From Meghimatium bilineatum (Eukaryota; Mollusca; Gastropoda; Stylommatophora; Philomycidae): 64,000 nucleotides of DNA. The notes under the pieces were generated by a model. That model was not told the origin of the DNA. It worked only from the letters and a program-made list of their open reading frames with translations, and did no database searches. Position 1 is the first letter of the stretch. Every line of letters starts with the position of its first letter. Positions 30,098 through 40,860 of the stretch are shown piece after piece. The stretch is from the NCBI GenBank assembly GCA_034231615.1, contig CM067307.1:5070647-5134646 (forward strand), given 5' to 3'. The position numbers and the translations under genes are program-made.

Positions 30098-30425
30098 CAA
30101 ATTTTCAATTGGAAACATTTTTACAGAAAAGTTTCAATTGGAAAAGGTTTTACTGCGAAGTTTCAATTGGAACAATTTTTACAGCGAAGTTTCAATTGGA
30201 AAAGATTTTACTGCGACGTTTCAATTTGACAAATATATATATTTACTGCGAATTTTCAATTGGAAAATATTTTACTGCGAAGTTTCAATTGGAAAAGTTT
30301 TTACTGCGAAGTTTCAATTGGAAAAGTTTTTACCATGAAGTTTCAATTGGACAAATATTTACTGCGAAGCTGCAATTGGAATTTTTTTTACTACGAAGTT
30401 TCGATTGGAAAAATGTCTTCAGGAA
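30098..30425. repeat. 29-bp minisatellite, 11 copies
   Basis: Unit carries TTACTGCGAAGTTTCAATTG followed by GAAAAGTTT; several units vary in T-run length. Confidence 0.95.
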
Positions 30426-30589
30426 CATAGTCTCGATAAATTTTCTTTGAAACTTACATAACGAAAGTAGCAAAATTATTTACATGAATACCGTAGTGAT
30501 TGAGAAGATTTAAGAACGATTTGTAATAATCATCTTTTGTATCCTCTACCTTATTACGCACGTAATTGCATCTGTGTCCTTCCTACTGT

Positions 30590-31225
30590 ATTAGGTTTAG
30601 TTAAACATGGTAAAGCTAGTGAAACATGGACTGTGTATAGACGTCATCATACAAATAGTCTCAGAAAAGTTATGAACATCAGATGACAAGACAAGATTCC
30701 AGATACCACTGTCCTTGATAGAGCTGGTATCCCAAGCATTGACATGATCCTGATGTAGACACAGATTCGTTGGGCAGGTCATTTGGTGCGTATGCCAGAC
30801 CATCGTCTGCCAAAGATACTTCTCTATGGTGAGCTAGAGAAGGGTATACGATCTCAAGGTGGCCAAAAGAAGCGCTACAAGGACTCGTTAAAGAACTCCC
30901 TGAAAGCCTTTGAAACAGACCACGATACATGGGAAGAACTTGCGCAAAATAGATCTACATGGCGTTCTAAAATTTAAAAGAGCGCATCATCTTGTGAAAA
31001 GAAGAGAAATGCAGCAGCTCAACAGCGGAGAGCAGCTACAAAGTCACGGATAGACCAAGATTCGTCTACAGTCGTCATTCCATGTCCAAACTGTCCAAGA
31101 ACATTTACAGCTCGAATAGGGCGCATTAGCCATCTACGAACTCATAATCAAGGACATAACTAAAACTGAATTTTCAAAAGTGGATGTAACAAATGGTCAT
31201 CATCACTTGTGATGGACGAACAACA
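30590..31225 (+). mobile_element. RTE-like LINE (second family), uninterrupted 3' copy
   Basis: Plus strand: QIRWAGHLVRMPDHRLPKIL, LYGELEKGIRSQ, LKAFETDHDTWEELAQNRST, then CPNCPRTFTARIGRISHLRT (C2H2 finger) and the end AATGGTCATCATCA. A stop and a frameshift separate the pieces. It serves as the reference for reading the nested 11.5-kb copy. Confidence 0.85.
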
Positions 31226-31359
31226 ACAAGGTTTAATTAATCTGTAATTTTAGTTTACTTTTGTGTGTTTGATACTCGGTTTGTCTTGTATATATTTTTA
31301 ATTCTGGACCTTTTGGTGGCAATGTCGATTTAGTATTTTAAATATTTTTATTGACGTCG
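31226..31359. other. Short unassigned interval
   Basis: Nothing recognised. Confidence 0.4.
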
Positions 31360-31565
31360 GTATGATGTTTTCTGAAATGTACAGCTTATTACTTGATGTT
31401 TTCTGAAATGTACAAAGTTTTACTCGATGTTTTCTGAGATGTACTACTTTTTACTCGATGTTTTATGAAATGTATACATTTTTATTTTTACTTAATGTTT
31501 TCTTAATTGTACCGATTTTTACTTGATGCTTTCTGAAATGTACAACTTTTTACTTTATGTTGTCT
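31360..31565. repeat. Degenerate 30-bp tandem repeat, 6 copies
   Basis: TGTTTTCTGAAATGTACAAC followed by TTTTTACTCGA, each copy 3-6 bases different. Confidence 0.85.
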
Positions 31566-31579
31566 GATGACTCACAGCT

Positions 31580-31875
31580 GACATCCAATCAGATGAAAGT
31601 CAGCAACCATTTGGCATGCTGAATCCAATCAGATGAAAGCCAGCAACCATTTGGCATGCTGAATCCAATCATATGAAAACCAGCAACCATTTGGCATGCT
31701 GACATCCAATCAGATGAAGGCCAGCAACTATTTGGCATGCTGAATCCAATCAGATGAAAGCCAGCAACCATTTGGCATGCTGACATCCAATCAGATGAAG
31801 GCCAGCAACTATTTGGCATGCTGAATCCAATCAGATGAAAGCCAGCAACCATTTTGTATACTGACATCTAATCAC
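31580..31875. repeat. 40/42-bp minisatellite, 7 copies
   Basis: Unit carries AATCCAATCAGATGAAAGCC and AGCAACCATTTGGCATGCTG. Units beginning GAAT and GACAT alternate in a regular pattern, an incipient higher-order repeat. Confidence 0.95.
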
Positions 31876-32280
31876 ACGAAACCATGCAATTAATTGCTGG
31901 TATTTGCTCTTGATCACTTTTTATCATACATTTCAAAATATTGCATGGCTTCAATATGTATATATATCGTCACAATGTTTTTCCAGAGCTTATCCTTCTT
32001 TATTGATCTTCTGAACATGATTGCCGAAGAAGATCTTCAGAATTAATATTGATTCTGGGCGAGTCGACCAGCTGCAGCCATGGGCATGTAAACAGTCTGA
32101 GATTTCTCCTATCCATCGTCGTCTTGAGTGACCCTGTACTCCTACTTCCACAAACCATACATCCCAATTTTAACTATTCCATGTCATGTCTATTTAATGT
32201 TATGTCTCTTTATATGGCTAAAAAAATGTCAGCTTTCTCGTTATGTTGTTTACCAGCCAGGGCTCTTCAACGTTTAATGT

Positions 32281-32590
32281 TCTTATAACTTCTTCTTCTT
32301 CTTCTTTTGCGTTCGTTCTCAAACTCCTGAAGATCAGCAGGATGTAGTCCGGAGAACGGAATGCGTTGTGTCATGGTTTACACCATTGCTGAGATATCTG
32401 CTCCTTTCGGCCTGACACATCCGACTTCAGCATGGCTTTGGGTTACTGACCCTATATGGATTGGGACAGCCAACTCAATCCTATAACCTTCTTAGTCGCC
32501 TCGTACGACATGCATCATGGAATGTAAACAGTGTTGCTATTCTTTCTCCCTTTTCGGGCCCCGACAAAGCACGAGCGTTATTGCTTCTTG
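32281..32590 (-). mobile_element. SINE family 2, full copy with (GAA)n tail
   Basis: Reverse complement: GTCGGGGCCCGAAAAGGGAG, TACGAGGCGACTAAGAAGGT, ACTGAAGTCGGATGTGTC-like block, GGACTACATCCTGCTGATCT, GAGTTTGAGAACGAACGCAA then GAA repeats. It shares its 3' half with SINE family 1. Confidence 0.85.
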
Positions 32591-32639
32591 ATTATTCTTT
32601 GTCGCAGTCCATACTTTTCATAAAATTCTTCTGTAACAT

Positions 32640-33080
32640 CATTTAATTTCGAAGTCAGCTATTCTCAGGGCCACAGTATTAATAAGTGTCCATGTTTCAC
32701 AGCCATACATTGCTACTGGAAATATACTTGATATAAACAGATTTAATTTAGCTGTACATCTAATGCTTTGCCAAAGACTTTTCATTTGTGCAAGTTTTGA
32801 ACTCACCAATGCGATTCTTCTCTTGAATTAAACTGCAGCACAGACTCCTTAAATGATTATGTTTACACCCAAATATTCACACTTAATATTCACACTTAAT
32901 ATTCACACTTAATATTCACACTTAATGACATCTTCTAGTTTATGACCAGTAAGAAGATGTTATTAATTTTCTTAACTTCAATACAAACCAGAATTTTGAC
33001 ATCATTTTACCGTGTCTTATGATGTTGCGAATGGCCTTCCTCGTTTTTCCCTTCTAATCTTGCCATTCTTTATTACCGAC
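32640..33080 (-). mobile_element. RTE-like LINE fragment
   Basis: Minus strand includes LYISSIFPVAMYGCETWTLI and ADFEIK, the YGCETWT block of RTE pol, plus a diverged C-terminal end near 32990-33060. A 13-bp AATATTCACACTT repeat (4 copies) lies inside at 32873-32925. Confidence 0.7.
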
Positions 33081-33119
33081 CTGTAATATGTAATCACATT
33101 ATGACATGAATTTGAAAAA

Positions 33120-33240
33120 TGTAATCACAACCAAAGTGATGTCGACGATGAAGATAAATAATACTAATAGTAATAATAATAGTAATAATATTAGTAATAA
33201 TAATAATAATATTGATAATATTAGTAATAATAATAGCAAA
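33120..33240. repeat. (TAA)n-rich microsatellite
   Basis: AATAATAATAGTAATAATAT imperfect triplet run. Confidence 0.92.
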
Positions 33241-33265
33241 AATACTCACATCATTAAAGATAGTA

Positions 33266-33560
33266 ACAATGTTGCCGAGGTCTGAAAGGGGAGCAACGAA
33301 AAGCAACACTCTTTACCTTCCATGCATTATATAAGAGGCGATAAAAAGGTTATGGGGTGGAGTTGACTGGCCCATAACATATTGGGTCAAAGGGACCCAA
33401 AGCCTTACTGAAGTCGAATGTGTTAGACCGAAAGACTCAGATAACGCAGCAATGCTGTAAACCATGACACAGTATATTCCGTTCTCGCGATTACATCATG
33501 GTAATCTGCAGCAATTTGAGAACGAACAAAGAAGAATGATGTCTGAAAATGAACGTAGAA
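33266..33560 (+). mobile_element. SINE family 2, plus-strand copy
   Basis: GTTGCCGAGGTCTGAAAGGG, TATAAGAGGCGATAAAAAGG, GAAGTCGAATGTGTTAGACC, TTTGAGAACGAACAAAGAAG. It aligns end to end with 32281-32590. Its antisense head supplies a strong acceptor-like CTCCCCTTTCAG at 33282-33293. Confidence 0.82.
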
Positions 33561-34272
33561 GAAGTGGAGGATTCCCACCTTATATACTGCAAGATTGCTT
33601 TGCATGGAGTACAGAAGTGGAGGATTCCCACCTTATATATGGAGTACAGAAGTGGAGGATTCCCACCTTATATATGGAGTACAGAAGTGGAGGATTCCCA
33701 CCTTATATACTGCAAGATTGCTGTGCATGGAGTACAGAAGTGGAGGATTCCCACCTTATATATGGAGTACAGAAGTGGAGGATTCCCACCTTATATATGG
33801 AGTACAGAAGTGGAGGATTCCCACCTTATATATGGAGTACAGAAGTGGAGGATTCCCACCTTATATACTGCAAGATTGCTGTGCATGGAGTACAGAAGTG
33901 GAGGATTCCCACCTTATATATGGAGTACAGAAGTGGAGGATTCCCACCTTATATATGGAGTACAGAAGTGGAGGATTCCCACCTTATATATGGAGTACAG
34001 AAGTGGAGGATTCCCACCTTATATATGGAGTACAGAAGTGGAGATTCCCACCTTATATATGGAGTACAGAAGTGGAGGATTCCCACCTTATATATGGAGT
34101 ACAGATGTGGAGGATTCCCACCTTATATACTGCAAGATTGCTGTGCATGGAGTACAGAAGTGGAAGATTCCCACCTTATATATGAAGTACAGAAGTGGAA
34201 GATTCCCACCTTATATATGAAGTACAGAAGTGGAAGATTCCCACCTTATATATGAAGTACAGATACGATTAC
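33560..34272. repeat. 35-bp minisatellite, about 19 copies, with periodic 18-bp inserts
   Basis: Unit carries GGAGTACAGAAGTGGAGGAT and TCCCACCTTATATAT. At five places the unit is lengthened by CTGCAAGATTGCTGTGCA. Three long open frames in this region are artefacts of the array. Confidence 0.97.
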
Positions 34273-34489
34273 AGAAGGAGATGATCATAATGAGTTGATC
34301 ATTGCCCCCCCCCACCCCAAAAAATATCAAATCATATTTTTGCTAAAGTTCTATTACTTAAGTTCTATTCTACCGTTCTACTCTAAAGTTCTACTCTAAA
34401 GTTCTATTAATAAAATCTTGTTCTGATTTTCTAGTGGTGAGGGGGTTGAACAGCCAATATTATATCCCCCCTTCACCCCTTTCTTATCT

Positions 34490-35160
34490 ACGGACTGGAA
34501 TCTGTAGCCCGTGTGCTAAACGACAGGAAGTTGTCATGTGTATTTCAAGTTGCAAAGGGCATCGAACAGGGCCGTTTGCTGGTCCCAACACAATTCAGTA
34601 TGATGTTCACTGTACTTTCCATGGATAGTCTTCGGGGGTTGTGAAAATAATGGACTAAAAATAAATATAGAACAAATGGAGAACTATTTAAACTTAGACG
34701 ACTAGAAGCCTTCGCCCAGGTGGAAGAACCATCACAAATCTACTGTTTGTTGATGACTGTGCACTCACTGCCAGATCGGACAAAGATATGCAATCCAGCA
34801 TTGACATGTTTTCCACAGCTTCTGATATGTTTGGCCTGACCATCAACACCAATAAAATGTTTAGCCTGACCATCAACACCAATAAAATGGAGTTAAAGTT
34901 TCAACCTTCTCAGAGTGGACAGTATCATGGCTCAGCTATCAAGGTCAATAACGATTTTCTCCTACAGGTTGACGCATATTCACCTTATCTTGGTAACATT
35001 CTCTCCAGGGCCGATGTCACCTACAGGTAGACGAATATTCACCTTATCTTGGTAACATTCTCTCCGGGAACCATGGCATTGCTACTGAATTCAACAAGCG
35101 AATCTCTATAGCGAACAATACGACTCAGATGTAGAAAATGTTACATTATATACACGTGAA
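34490..35160 (+). mobile_element. RTE-like LINE (second family) RT core fragment
   Basis: Plus strand: AKGIEQGRLLVPTQFSMMFT (motif B relative), NLLFVDDCALTARSDKDMQS (catalytic FVDD), then TINTNKM duplicated by a 27-bp tandem copy, and SPYLGNILSRADV, duplicated by a 60-bp repeat near 34970-35065. Dead. Confidence 0.75.
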
Positions 35161-35361
35161 TGAGGTTGATAATAATAATAATAAAAATCCACGGCTGGGA
35201 CGAGGATTTTTGTCTTTCGGAAGCGCAATCAAACTTCTTCCTGTTCACACCGCGGCGACAGCTGTGGCAAAGCGGCCTTTATTTCCAAAAGAGCCTCCTT
35301 GCACTCCTTAAATAGGTTACAAAAAATTGGTAGCATATCCTTTACAGGACTTACCTATCAA

Positions 35362-35520
35362 CCCAGCATTTTTTGGCTGTGGTGATTTTCTAGGCAATAT
35401 AAATACGTTCAGTAGTTTGACATTGCTTTCTGAACGGTCCGGGTGCACAATTTCCTGTGGCGGGGATTGAACTCGGTATCTTGGCCGTCACAGACGCGAT
35501 CTCTACCACTTCGCCACAGA
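35362..35520 (-). mobile_element. tRNA-derived SINE, best copy of its family
   Basis: Reverse complement head TGTGGCGAAGTGGTAGAGAT (A box TGGCGAAGTGG) and CCGAGTTCAATCCCCGCCAC (B box), then a body ending ATTGCCTAGAAAATCACCAC AGCC. Related copies: 8094-8290 and 22945-23075. Confidence 0.9.
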
Positions 35521-35529
35521 TTTAAAGAA

Positions 35530-36211
35530 TTTAAATGAACAATATGAGATGGTGTGGGAAGCCCTGCTTTACATTATGTTTCATAACGTCTGGTGTGTCA
35601 AAGACCTGTTAGTATTCTATGAAACAGGTGCATATGCATTGAAATCAGCGTATCGCAGGTTCTTTAAATAATGCCCTCAGCGCAGGATTTAGACTTGATA
35701 ATGCCCTAAGCTATTTGAGATATGGGGGCCCTTTAACAATTAAGAAGTATATAGATAATTAATTTTTTTTTTAAATTTGTAGGGGTCCCCAAGACTGTGC
35801 GGGCTCTAATCTCTAACTTGTTTAGCTTATAGTTAAATTCTGCACTGTATGCCCTCCAACTGAGATAGGAATAAATAAGCGAATATATGGATTACCCGAT
35901 ATTACCTTCATGAGTGTGACTTACTCAGGTATATAGTGGGATTTCCCGATTATATCTTCATGACAGTGATTGACACAGGTAACAAAAGTACAGTAAAATG
36001 GGACCCAGTAGGAGCAGCTAAATGCAGATACGTGTTTCTTATGTCCTTGTCAACCACTATCTTCGATGATTATGACGTTATTTTTACAAAATGTAGAAAT
36101 TTATGTCAAGAATCCAGTATTTACTTCTATCTCAAGACATTTATTATCAATATTGAGGTTTACATAGAACTCTGTGATCTCATTCACCGAATCGTACTTC
36201 ATCGCCAGCTT
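35530..36211. other. Interval with a plus-strand open frame of unknown nature
   Basis: 35936-36190 reads FPDYIFMTVIDTGNKSTVKW and CRYVFLMSLSTTIFDDYDVI. The first 50 bp are a second copy of 35883-35930 (ATTACCTTCATGAGTGTGAC). No family recognised. Confidence 0.3.
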
Positions 36212-36214
36212 GTT

Positions 36215-36251
<37 letters not shown>

Positions 36252-36275
36252 TTCTTTTTCTTTCTCTCTCTCTTT
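36212..36275. repeat. (TC)n microsatellite
   Basis: Polypyrimidine run with a short TTCTTT interruption. Confidence 0.95.
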
Positions 36276-36479
36276 ACCTTCATCCGTTTCGGTTGTTCGG
36301 TGCATATCTCCTAGTTTTTAGAACCGCTGACCCTAGATGGATGTAACTTATCATGCGTTGACTTATCTACATTCTGACCTTACTCTCGACTTCCTCTTCA
36401 TCTAGGTAGCACACGATCTATATTCTGAACTTTATCCAGTATGATTTATTATATTTTACTTTCATTACTTATAATTTTG

Positions 36480-36700
36480 TCTTATTTGTTACATTTTCCT
36501 TGTATATTGTACTTTCTCTACTTGTAACCTCTCACATTCCCACCGTTCTCCCATCTCTTCGTGTTTATATTGCATTCCTGACCTGTTAGTTTCCACATGG
36601 CTGACATACAGTCTTCGCTTGATTTGGTGGTTCCATTCTGTGTTTGTGCTTAACTTGATAAAGACCTTTTTGGTAGACACGTCGATTATGTGGATTGTTC
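36480..36700 (-). mobile_element. Penelope-like terminal fragment
   Basis: Minus strand: ATCGACGTGTCTACCAAAAA GGTCTTTATCAAG, a diverged version of the terminal motif of the 42.8-kb element, followed by codons WNHQIKRRLYVSHVETNR. Only a terminal piece. Confidence 0.5.
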
Positions 36701-36739
36701 CACAAAAAAATAATATTTCAAAGAAATAAGTTATACTAT

Positions 36740-37825
36740 TACAAAAAAGAAACGCAAAATTATTGCAGTATTAATGGACACCACATTTCAAGCGTGAACT
36801 AACATTTTATTTGACGGAATTAATGTTTCAACCTTGGCATGAAGAATATCTCAGACATTAATGAAATGATGTTCATGAAATTTGGTTTGAACTTTTATTC
36901 TTTGCAACTGAGGCTTCCGTTTCAGTAAAGTGTATGGCCTCCTCTGGTCTCTACCAGAGAACGATAACTCCGTGACATGGATCCGATTAGCCGTTGAATC
37001 TGTTGTCGGATGACTACCCACTCTTCCCGCAGATCAATAGACAACTGTCGGTGATTGATTGGAGCCACGTCTAGTTGGCAGAGTCGTCTGTCAAGTTTAT
37101 CCCATAAATATTTATTGGGTTCATGTCTGATGACATGGCTGGCCACGAAATTGTCTGGACGTCGTTGTCAACGATTAACTGGATGGTGAGTTGTGCCACA
37201 TGAGATCGAGAGTTACCCTGCTGAAAAATCGATCATCGTGCAGATATAATTGGAAGGATGCCAGTACGAACAATTTCAGCGACGTATCGTTCGGTATTCA
37301 GACGTCTATCAATTTATACCATGTGACTCTTCCCATGAAGTTGATCGCTTTCACATCAGTACATCTCCATCCTCATATGGAAGAGCCTCAACAACACTGT
37401 TCCGGACTCTGCGGTAAACTTTTATCCGTCTATCTTCTCGTTGGAGCACACAAAAAATGATTTATCACTAAACATAACCCGTCTACAGTCATTCCCAACG
37501 GTCCATTGAGATTCGCCCACTGCATTCGGTTCTGGAGATGAAAGTCCGTAAGAACAGTACCTCTGTAGGGTATTTAAGCTCAAAGACCAGCTTCGTGCAG
37601 CCGGTTCCTGACTGTTTGATCTGAAATTCGACCAGCTGCTGGCATTGATTGGACTGTGGAGGACACAGATGAAAATAGACGCCAACTAATTCCACCATAA
37701 CTCATTTTTTGACGACAGATAAACTAATTTCTTTACTTCTAAATTCCGCCATAAAAATCAATGGTTTTATTTTGTAAAATGTTGTTTAGAGAAAAGAATG
37801 TCTATATTGCGTTTCAACAACGGAC
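36740..37825 (-). mobile_element. Tc1/mariner element, decayed, with short terminal inverted repeats
   Basis: Minus strand, N to C: WTVGNDCRRVMFSDKSFFVC (first catalytic Asp, FSDES-type), a stretch with stops, then EPNKYLWDKLDRRLCQL (DxNPIEHLWDEL region), LREEWVVIRQQIQRLIGSM and TRGGHTLY, the usual C-terminus of Tc1 transposases. GAAACGCAAAAT at 36749-36760 and its inverted match ATATTGCGTTTC at 37804-37815 look like terminal repeats. Length about 1.07 kb. Several frameshifts and stops. Confidence 0.85.
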
Positions 37826-37915
37826 ACAGCTAATTGAAAAAAAAACAACTAAGAAATGGACAATAATATATTATTAATAAACAGGCTCTTCTAAGATATT
37901 CAAAAACATACTTAC

Positions 37916-37974
37916 TGCTAGTTTTGGCACACACAAAAATTGATGATTTTGGTGAATAAGAAAGGAAGATTTCC
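37916..37974 (-). other. Candidate exon-like segment
   Basis: Acceptor AACCCTTTCAG|GG and donor CTAGCA|gtaagt. The intron start (GTAAGTATG...GAATATCTTA) resembles that at 39884, so this is one half of a local duplication (37.85-38.6 kb versus 39.6-40.3 kb). Coding value doubtful. Confidence 0.25.
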
Positions 37975-38164
37975 CTGAAAGGGTTCCAGTGATAATTCAG
38001 TCTGGTGATAGCATCATATTTATATTCATTTATTCATTTTCCTTTTGCGCTGAAGTTAGCGCATAGGACATAGGTCAGGTCTTCAATTCTGTCTGTTCAA
38101 AGCTATTCTGTGCAGTACTTGAATAGTATTAATATTGATTGTTTTACTTTAAGTATTGTTCTTC

Positions 38165-38308
38165 AGAGTGTTTCTTTTGGTCTACTCCTGACTTTTGCCT
38201 GTAGGTCATTCAAAAGATTGGTGGTGTATTCTGTTGGTGTCTGCGCGAAGGACATTTTGATGTGTCTTCTCTGATTTAAATATTCATATAGTAGCACCCA
38301 AAGTGAGC
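38165..38308 (-). other. Unrecognised open frame after an acceptor-like site
   Basis: After TTGTATTTTTTTCCAG, 47 open codons include SLWVLLYEYLNQRRHIKM, SFAQTPTEYTTNLLNDLQ and VRSRPKETL. Composition and position inside a duplicated block suggest a TE fragment, but no family is recognised. Confidence 0.3.
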
Positions 38309-38576
38309 CATTGACGGCTGGAAAAAAATACAAGAAATAAATTGAAATACACTTTTTTTAAAAGAAACAAGAGAATATAATCGATATTACATTGACGAAT
38401 ATGTGTGTCTTTCTGTGTGCACGTATCTCTCTGTCTATATATCTGCCTGGCTGATTGTCTGCCTACATTCATTTCTGCTAAGTTTGTAACTGTGATGGTT
38501 AAGGACAAAGCTCTACAGAAGTTCTGAAGTCTACACCGTAGTAGGAATAGCAAGAGTGTATACTATATAACAAATA

Positions 38577-38738
38577 CTCTTCTTCTTCAACGTTCATTCT
38601 CAAACTCCCGCTGGATCTTCCTTGTACCAGGACAATGATCCTACTAGATTTCCAGCAGGATGTAGTCCAGAGAATGATAATACGTTGTGTCGCCGTTTTA
38701 TTTGCGCGAATGACCCAACACATCCGTCTTCGGCGGAA
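38577..38738 (-). mobile_element. SINE family 1
   Basis: TCTTCTTCTTCAACGTTCAT at the left; ACACATCCGTCTTCGGCGGA at the right. Confidence 0.88.
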
Positions 38739-38999
38739 CAAATACTCAATGTCTCGACAGAAACAAATAAATAATGCCCAGGCAATAGCCTATATGCGTT
38801 TCACATCAGATAATAGTAACATTGGCAGTGGTTGTGATGTTGACCACATCACTCTAACTCACTTTTGCTAGTATCCCGTGATATACCTAAATGGTTGTGC
38901 AACAAAATTTTACTTATAAAAGGATTATCTGTCTTGCATTAAATGACAGACATTATCATCATCATCATGTGCCGTCTGCGCAGCGAAGCTTAGTTGCAC

Positions 39000-39560
39000 C
39001 GGACTTCCAACATCCTCTGTCCCTTTCTTTAGTGGTGCACTCTGCTAGACTGTAACCTGTCCATCTCATGATGTTTCTCTCCCATTTTCACCTATTCGGC
39101 CTCCTGCTCGCCTCCTCTCAAGTGAGGTCTTCAAAAAGGTGTCATGTCTTTTAATATATCCAAAACATCTTTTCTGTGATCTTTATTTTTTTTAGTAATT
39201 CTTTCTTCATACGAAGTGTTTTTTTAGAACCTATTTGTTTGTTTTCCTTCTCTTTCCATGATGTTCTCACTAATCTTCTCTATATCCACATCTCAAACGC
39301 ATCAATTCTGTCTTCTAATTGATTGTTTATTGTCCATGTTTCTGAGCCATAAATTAATATAGAATAGATGTAGCACTTTAAAATTCTCATTTTTAGCTTA
39401 TGTATAATTTATTTAGATGTTAATATTGTCCTCATGTCATTGAAAGTACTTTTAGCCATTCCTATTCACCTTTTAGCTTCTATTTCACATATGCCATAAT
39501 TTGTGACTATGTGTCCGAGATATTGGTAATGTTCTACTTGTTGTTGTTTCCATGTATTTT
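39000..39560 (-). mobile_element. RTE-like LINE fragment
   Basis: Minus strand: KMRILKCYIYSILIYGSETW TINNQ, EDRIDAFEMW; further right in the element (39000-39180) codons of the ERGGEQEAE-type C-terminus. Diverged, several stops. Confidence 0.7.
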
Positions 39561-39697
39561 TATGTTTAGCACCCGTTCTGTGATTTTGTTGATTCTGCTG
39601 TCCTGAATAAAAAGAAATACAATTTTTAGAAAATACAAACAAGAAATGGAAAACAAACTATTATTAATAACAAAGAATGCTGTCTTAAATGATACTC

Positions 39698-39862
39698 TTC
39701 TTTTTCTTCAGCGTTCATTTTCAAACTCCCGCTGGATTTCATTTGTAGCAGGACCATGGACCTACTAGATTTCCAACAGGATGTAGTCTAGATAATGGAA
39801 ATGTGTCGAGTTGCCGTTTTGCTTTCGCCAATAACAAGTTTTATACATCCGCCTTGGGCATA
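39698..39862 (-). mobile_element. SINE family 1, diverged copy
   Basis: CTTCAGCGTTCATTTTCAAA and TTTATACATCCGCCTTGGGC. It interrupts one half of the local duplication described for 37916-37974. Confidence 0.8.
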
Positions 39863-39884
39863 GTTAAGATATTCAAAATCTTAC

Positions 39885-39963
39885 CTCTTGGTATTTTGGT
39901 TTGATTGTTATGTAGCTGAAAAAGCAGTTCATGCAGTCCACGGGTTCATGACCTTTGACCCAC
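39885..39963 (-). other. Exon-like segment probably derived from a TE tail
   Basis: Minus strand: acceptor TTTGTATTCTTTTCAG|TGG, 26 open codons (WVKGHEPVDCMNCFFSY), donor CAAGAG|gtaaga. The splice signals are strong, but GGTCAAAGGTCATGAACCC recurs at 8880-8905 in a tetranucleotide-tailed TE end, so the peptide is probably not host-derived. Confidence 0.25.
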
Positions 39964-40399
39964 TGAAAAGAATACAAAGAAATAAGTTAAAATACATTTG
40001 TTCACATAGACACAATAGCACATAGTGAACATGTCCACGCTACAAAGAACAGTCCGTGTGGTTTTTGTCTGTCTGTAAGTCTCTCTGTATACATGTCTGC
40101 CTATCTGTACATCTGCGTGTATGTATTTGTCTGCCTGTTTATCTTTGTGTGTCGACTTGGATTTCTAAGTATGTCTGTCTGCCAGTCTGTTTTTCTGGCT
40201 GCTTCTCCACTTGTCTGTCTGCATGCATTTCTGTTTTCCTATCCACCTTCCCAGGAGGAGCTTACATCTTCACGAATTATCGTCCATCACCTTACCTTTA
40301 TTAGTGCTTTCTTGTATTTTTAAGTCCTACATTCACTTTTTATACACGTTTCTATTTTCTCGATGCATTTCTCGATCTTTCATGACTCTTTCACTTTAC

Positions 40400-40585
40400 C
40401 CATGTGGTTTTCATAACAATGTCCATCTTGTAATTTCTTCTGTTGGTCTTCTCAATACATTCTCTTGTTACTTTATGTAGCTTATTATATTTCATATCTA
40501 TCTTACTGTGCTTGGGCATACTCTTGGAAGTTATCAGATTCACAATCCATTCGTTATAAAGTCCAAAGCGGATGGTTTCCCCCAT
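40400..40585 (-). other. Open frame, possible first exon
   Basis: ATG at 40583-40585 and 62 codons (MGETIRFGLYNEWIVNLITS ... NRRNYKMDIVMKTTW) to ATGG|gtaaag, preceded by an in-frame TGA. It could be the 5' exon of the TNF gene, but it abuts a LINE fragment and is unrecognised. Confidence 0.25.
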
Positions 40586-40589
40586 GAAT

Positions 40590-40860
40590 AGGCATCATCT
40601 GCCCTTCAGGAACTCGTGGGCATCTACTGTCCAGGTCATGTTGGAGTGCGTGGAAATGAGAGAGCTGATACGCTGGCTACAAGAGCTCATGTGGTGGGCA
40701 ATTTGAATATTGACAAAGATAAGATATTTAAAGGAATACTGATTGGCGTATTTGAGAGTAAAAAATCACTGGACGAATCAGTGTCAGACTGAAGGAATTT
40801 TGAGATGAAGCGTGCGACAGGCAGAAAAAGATGACAGAGGGGTCGAATTAGACGCACAAG
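40590..40860 (+). mobile_element. LINE RNase H C-terminal fragment
   Basis: Plus strand: IYCPGHVGVRGNERADTLAT (RNase HI last Asp), then MKRATGRKRMTEG. I/Ingi-type, diverged from the 50-kb LINE. Confidence 0.8.

Noticed and set aside
33464..34255. Three overlapping long plus-strand frames
   Set aside because: 35-bp tandem array read in all frames; the frames are permutations of the same unit.
39949..39961. Perfect DR1-type nuclear receptor site (GGGTCAAAGGTCA, minus strand)
   Set aside because: It lies in sequence shared with a TE tail at 8.9 kb; a single 13-bp match in 64 kb is weak evidence of function.
40056..40323. Cys/Val-rich plus-strand frames
   Set aside because: Low-complexity GTCTGTCTG-type text; no domain or start context.
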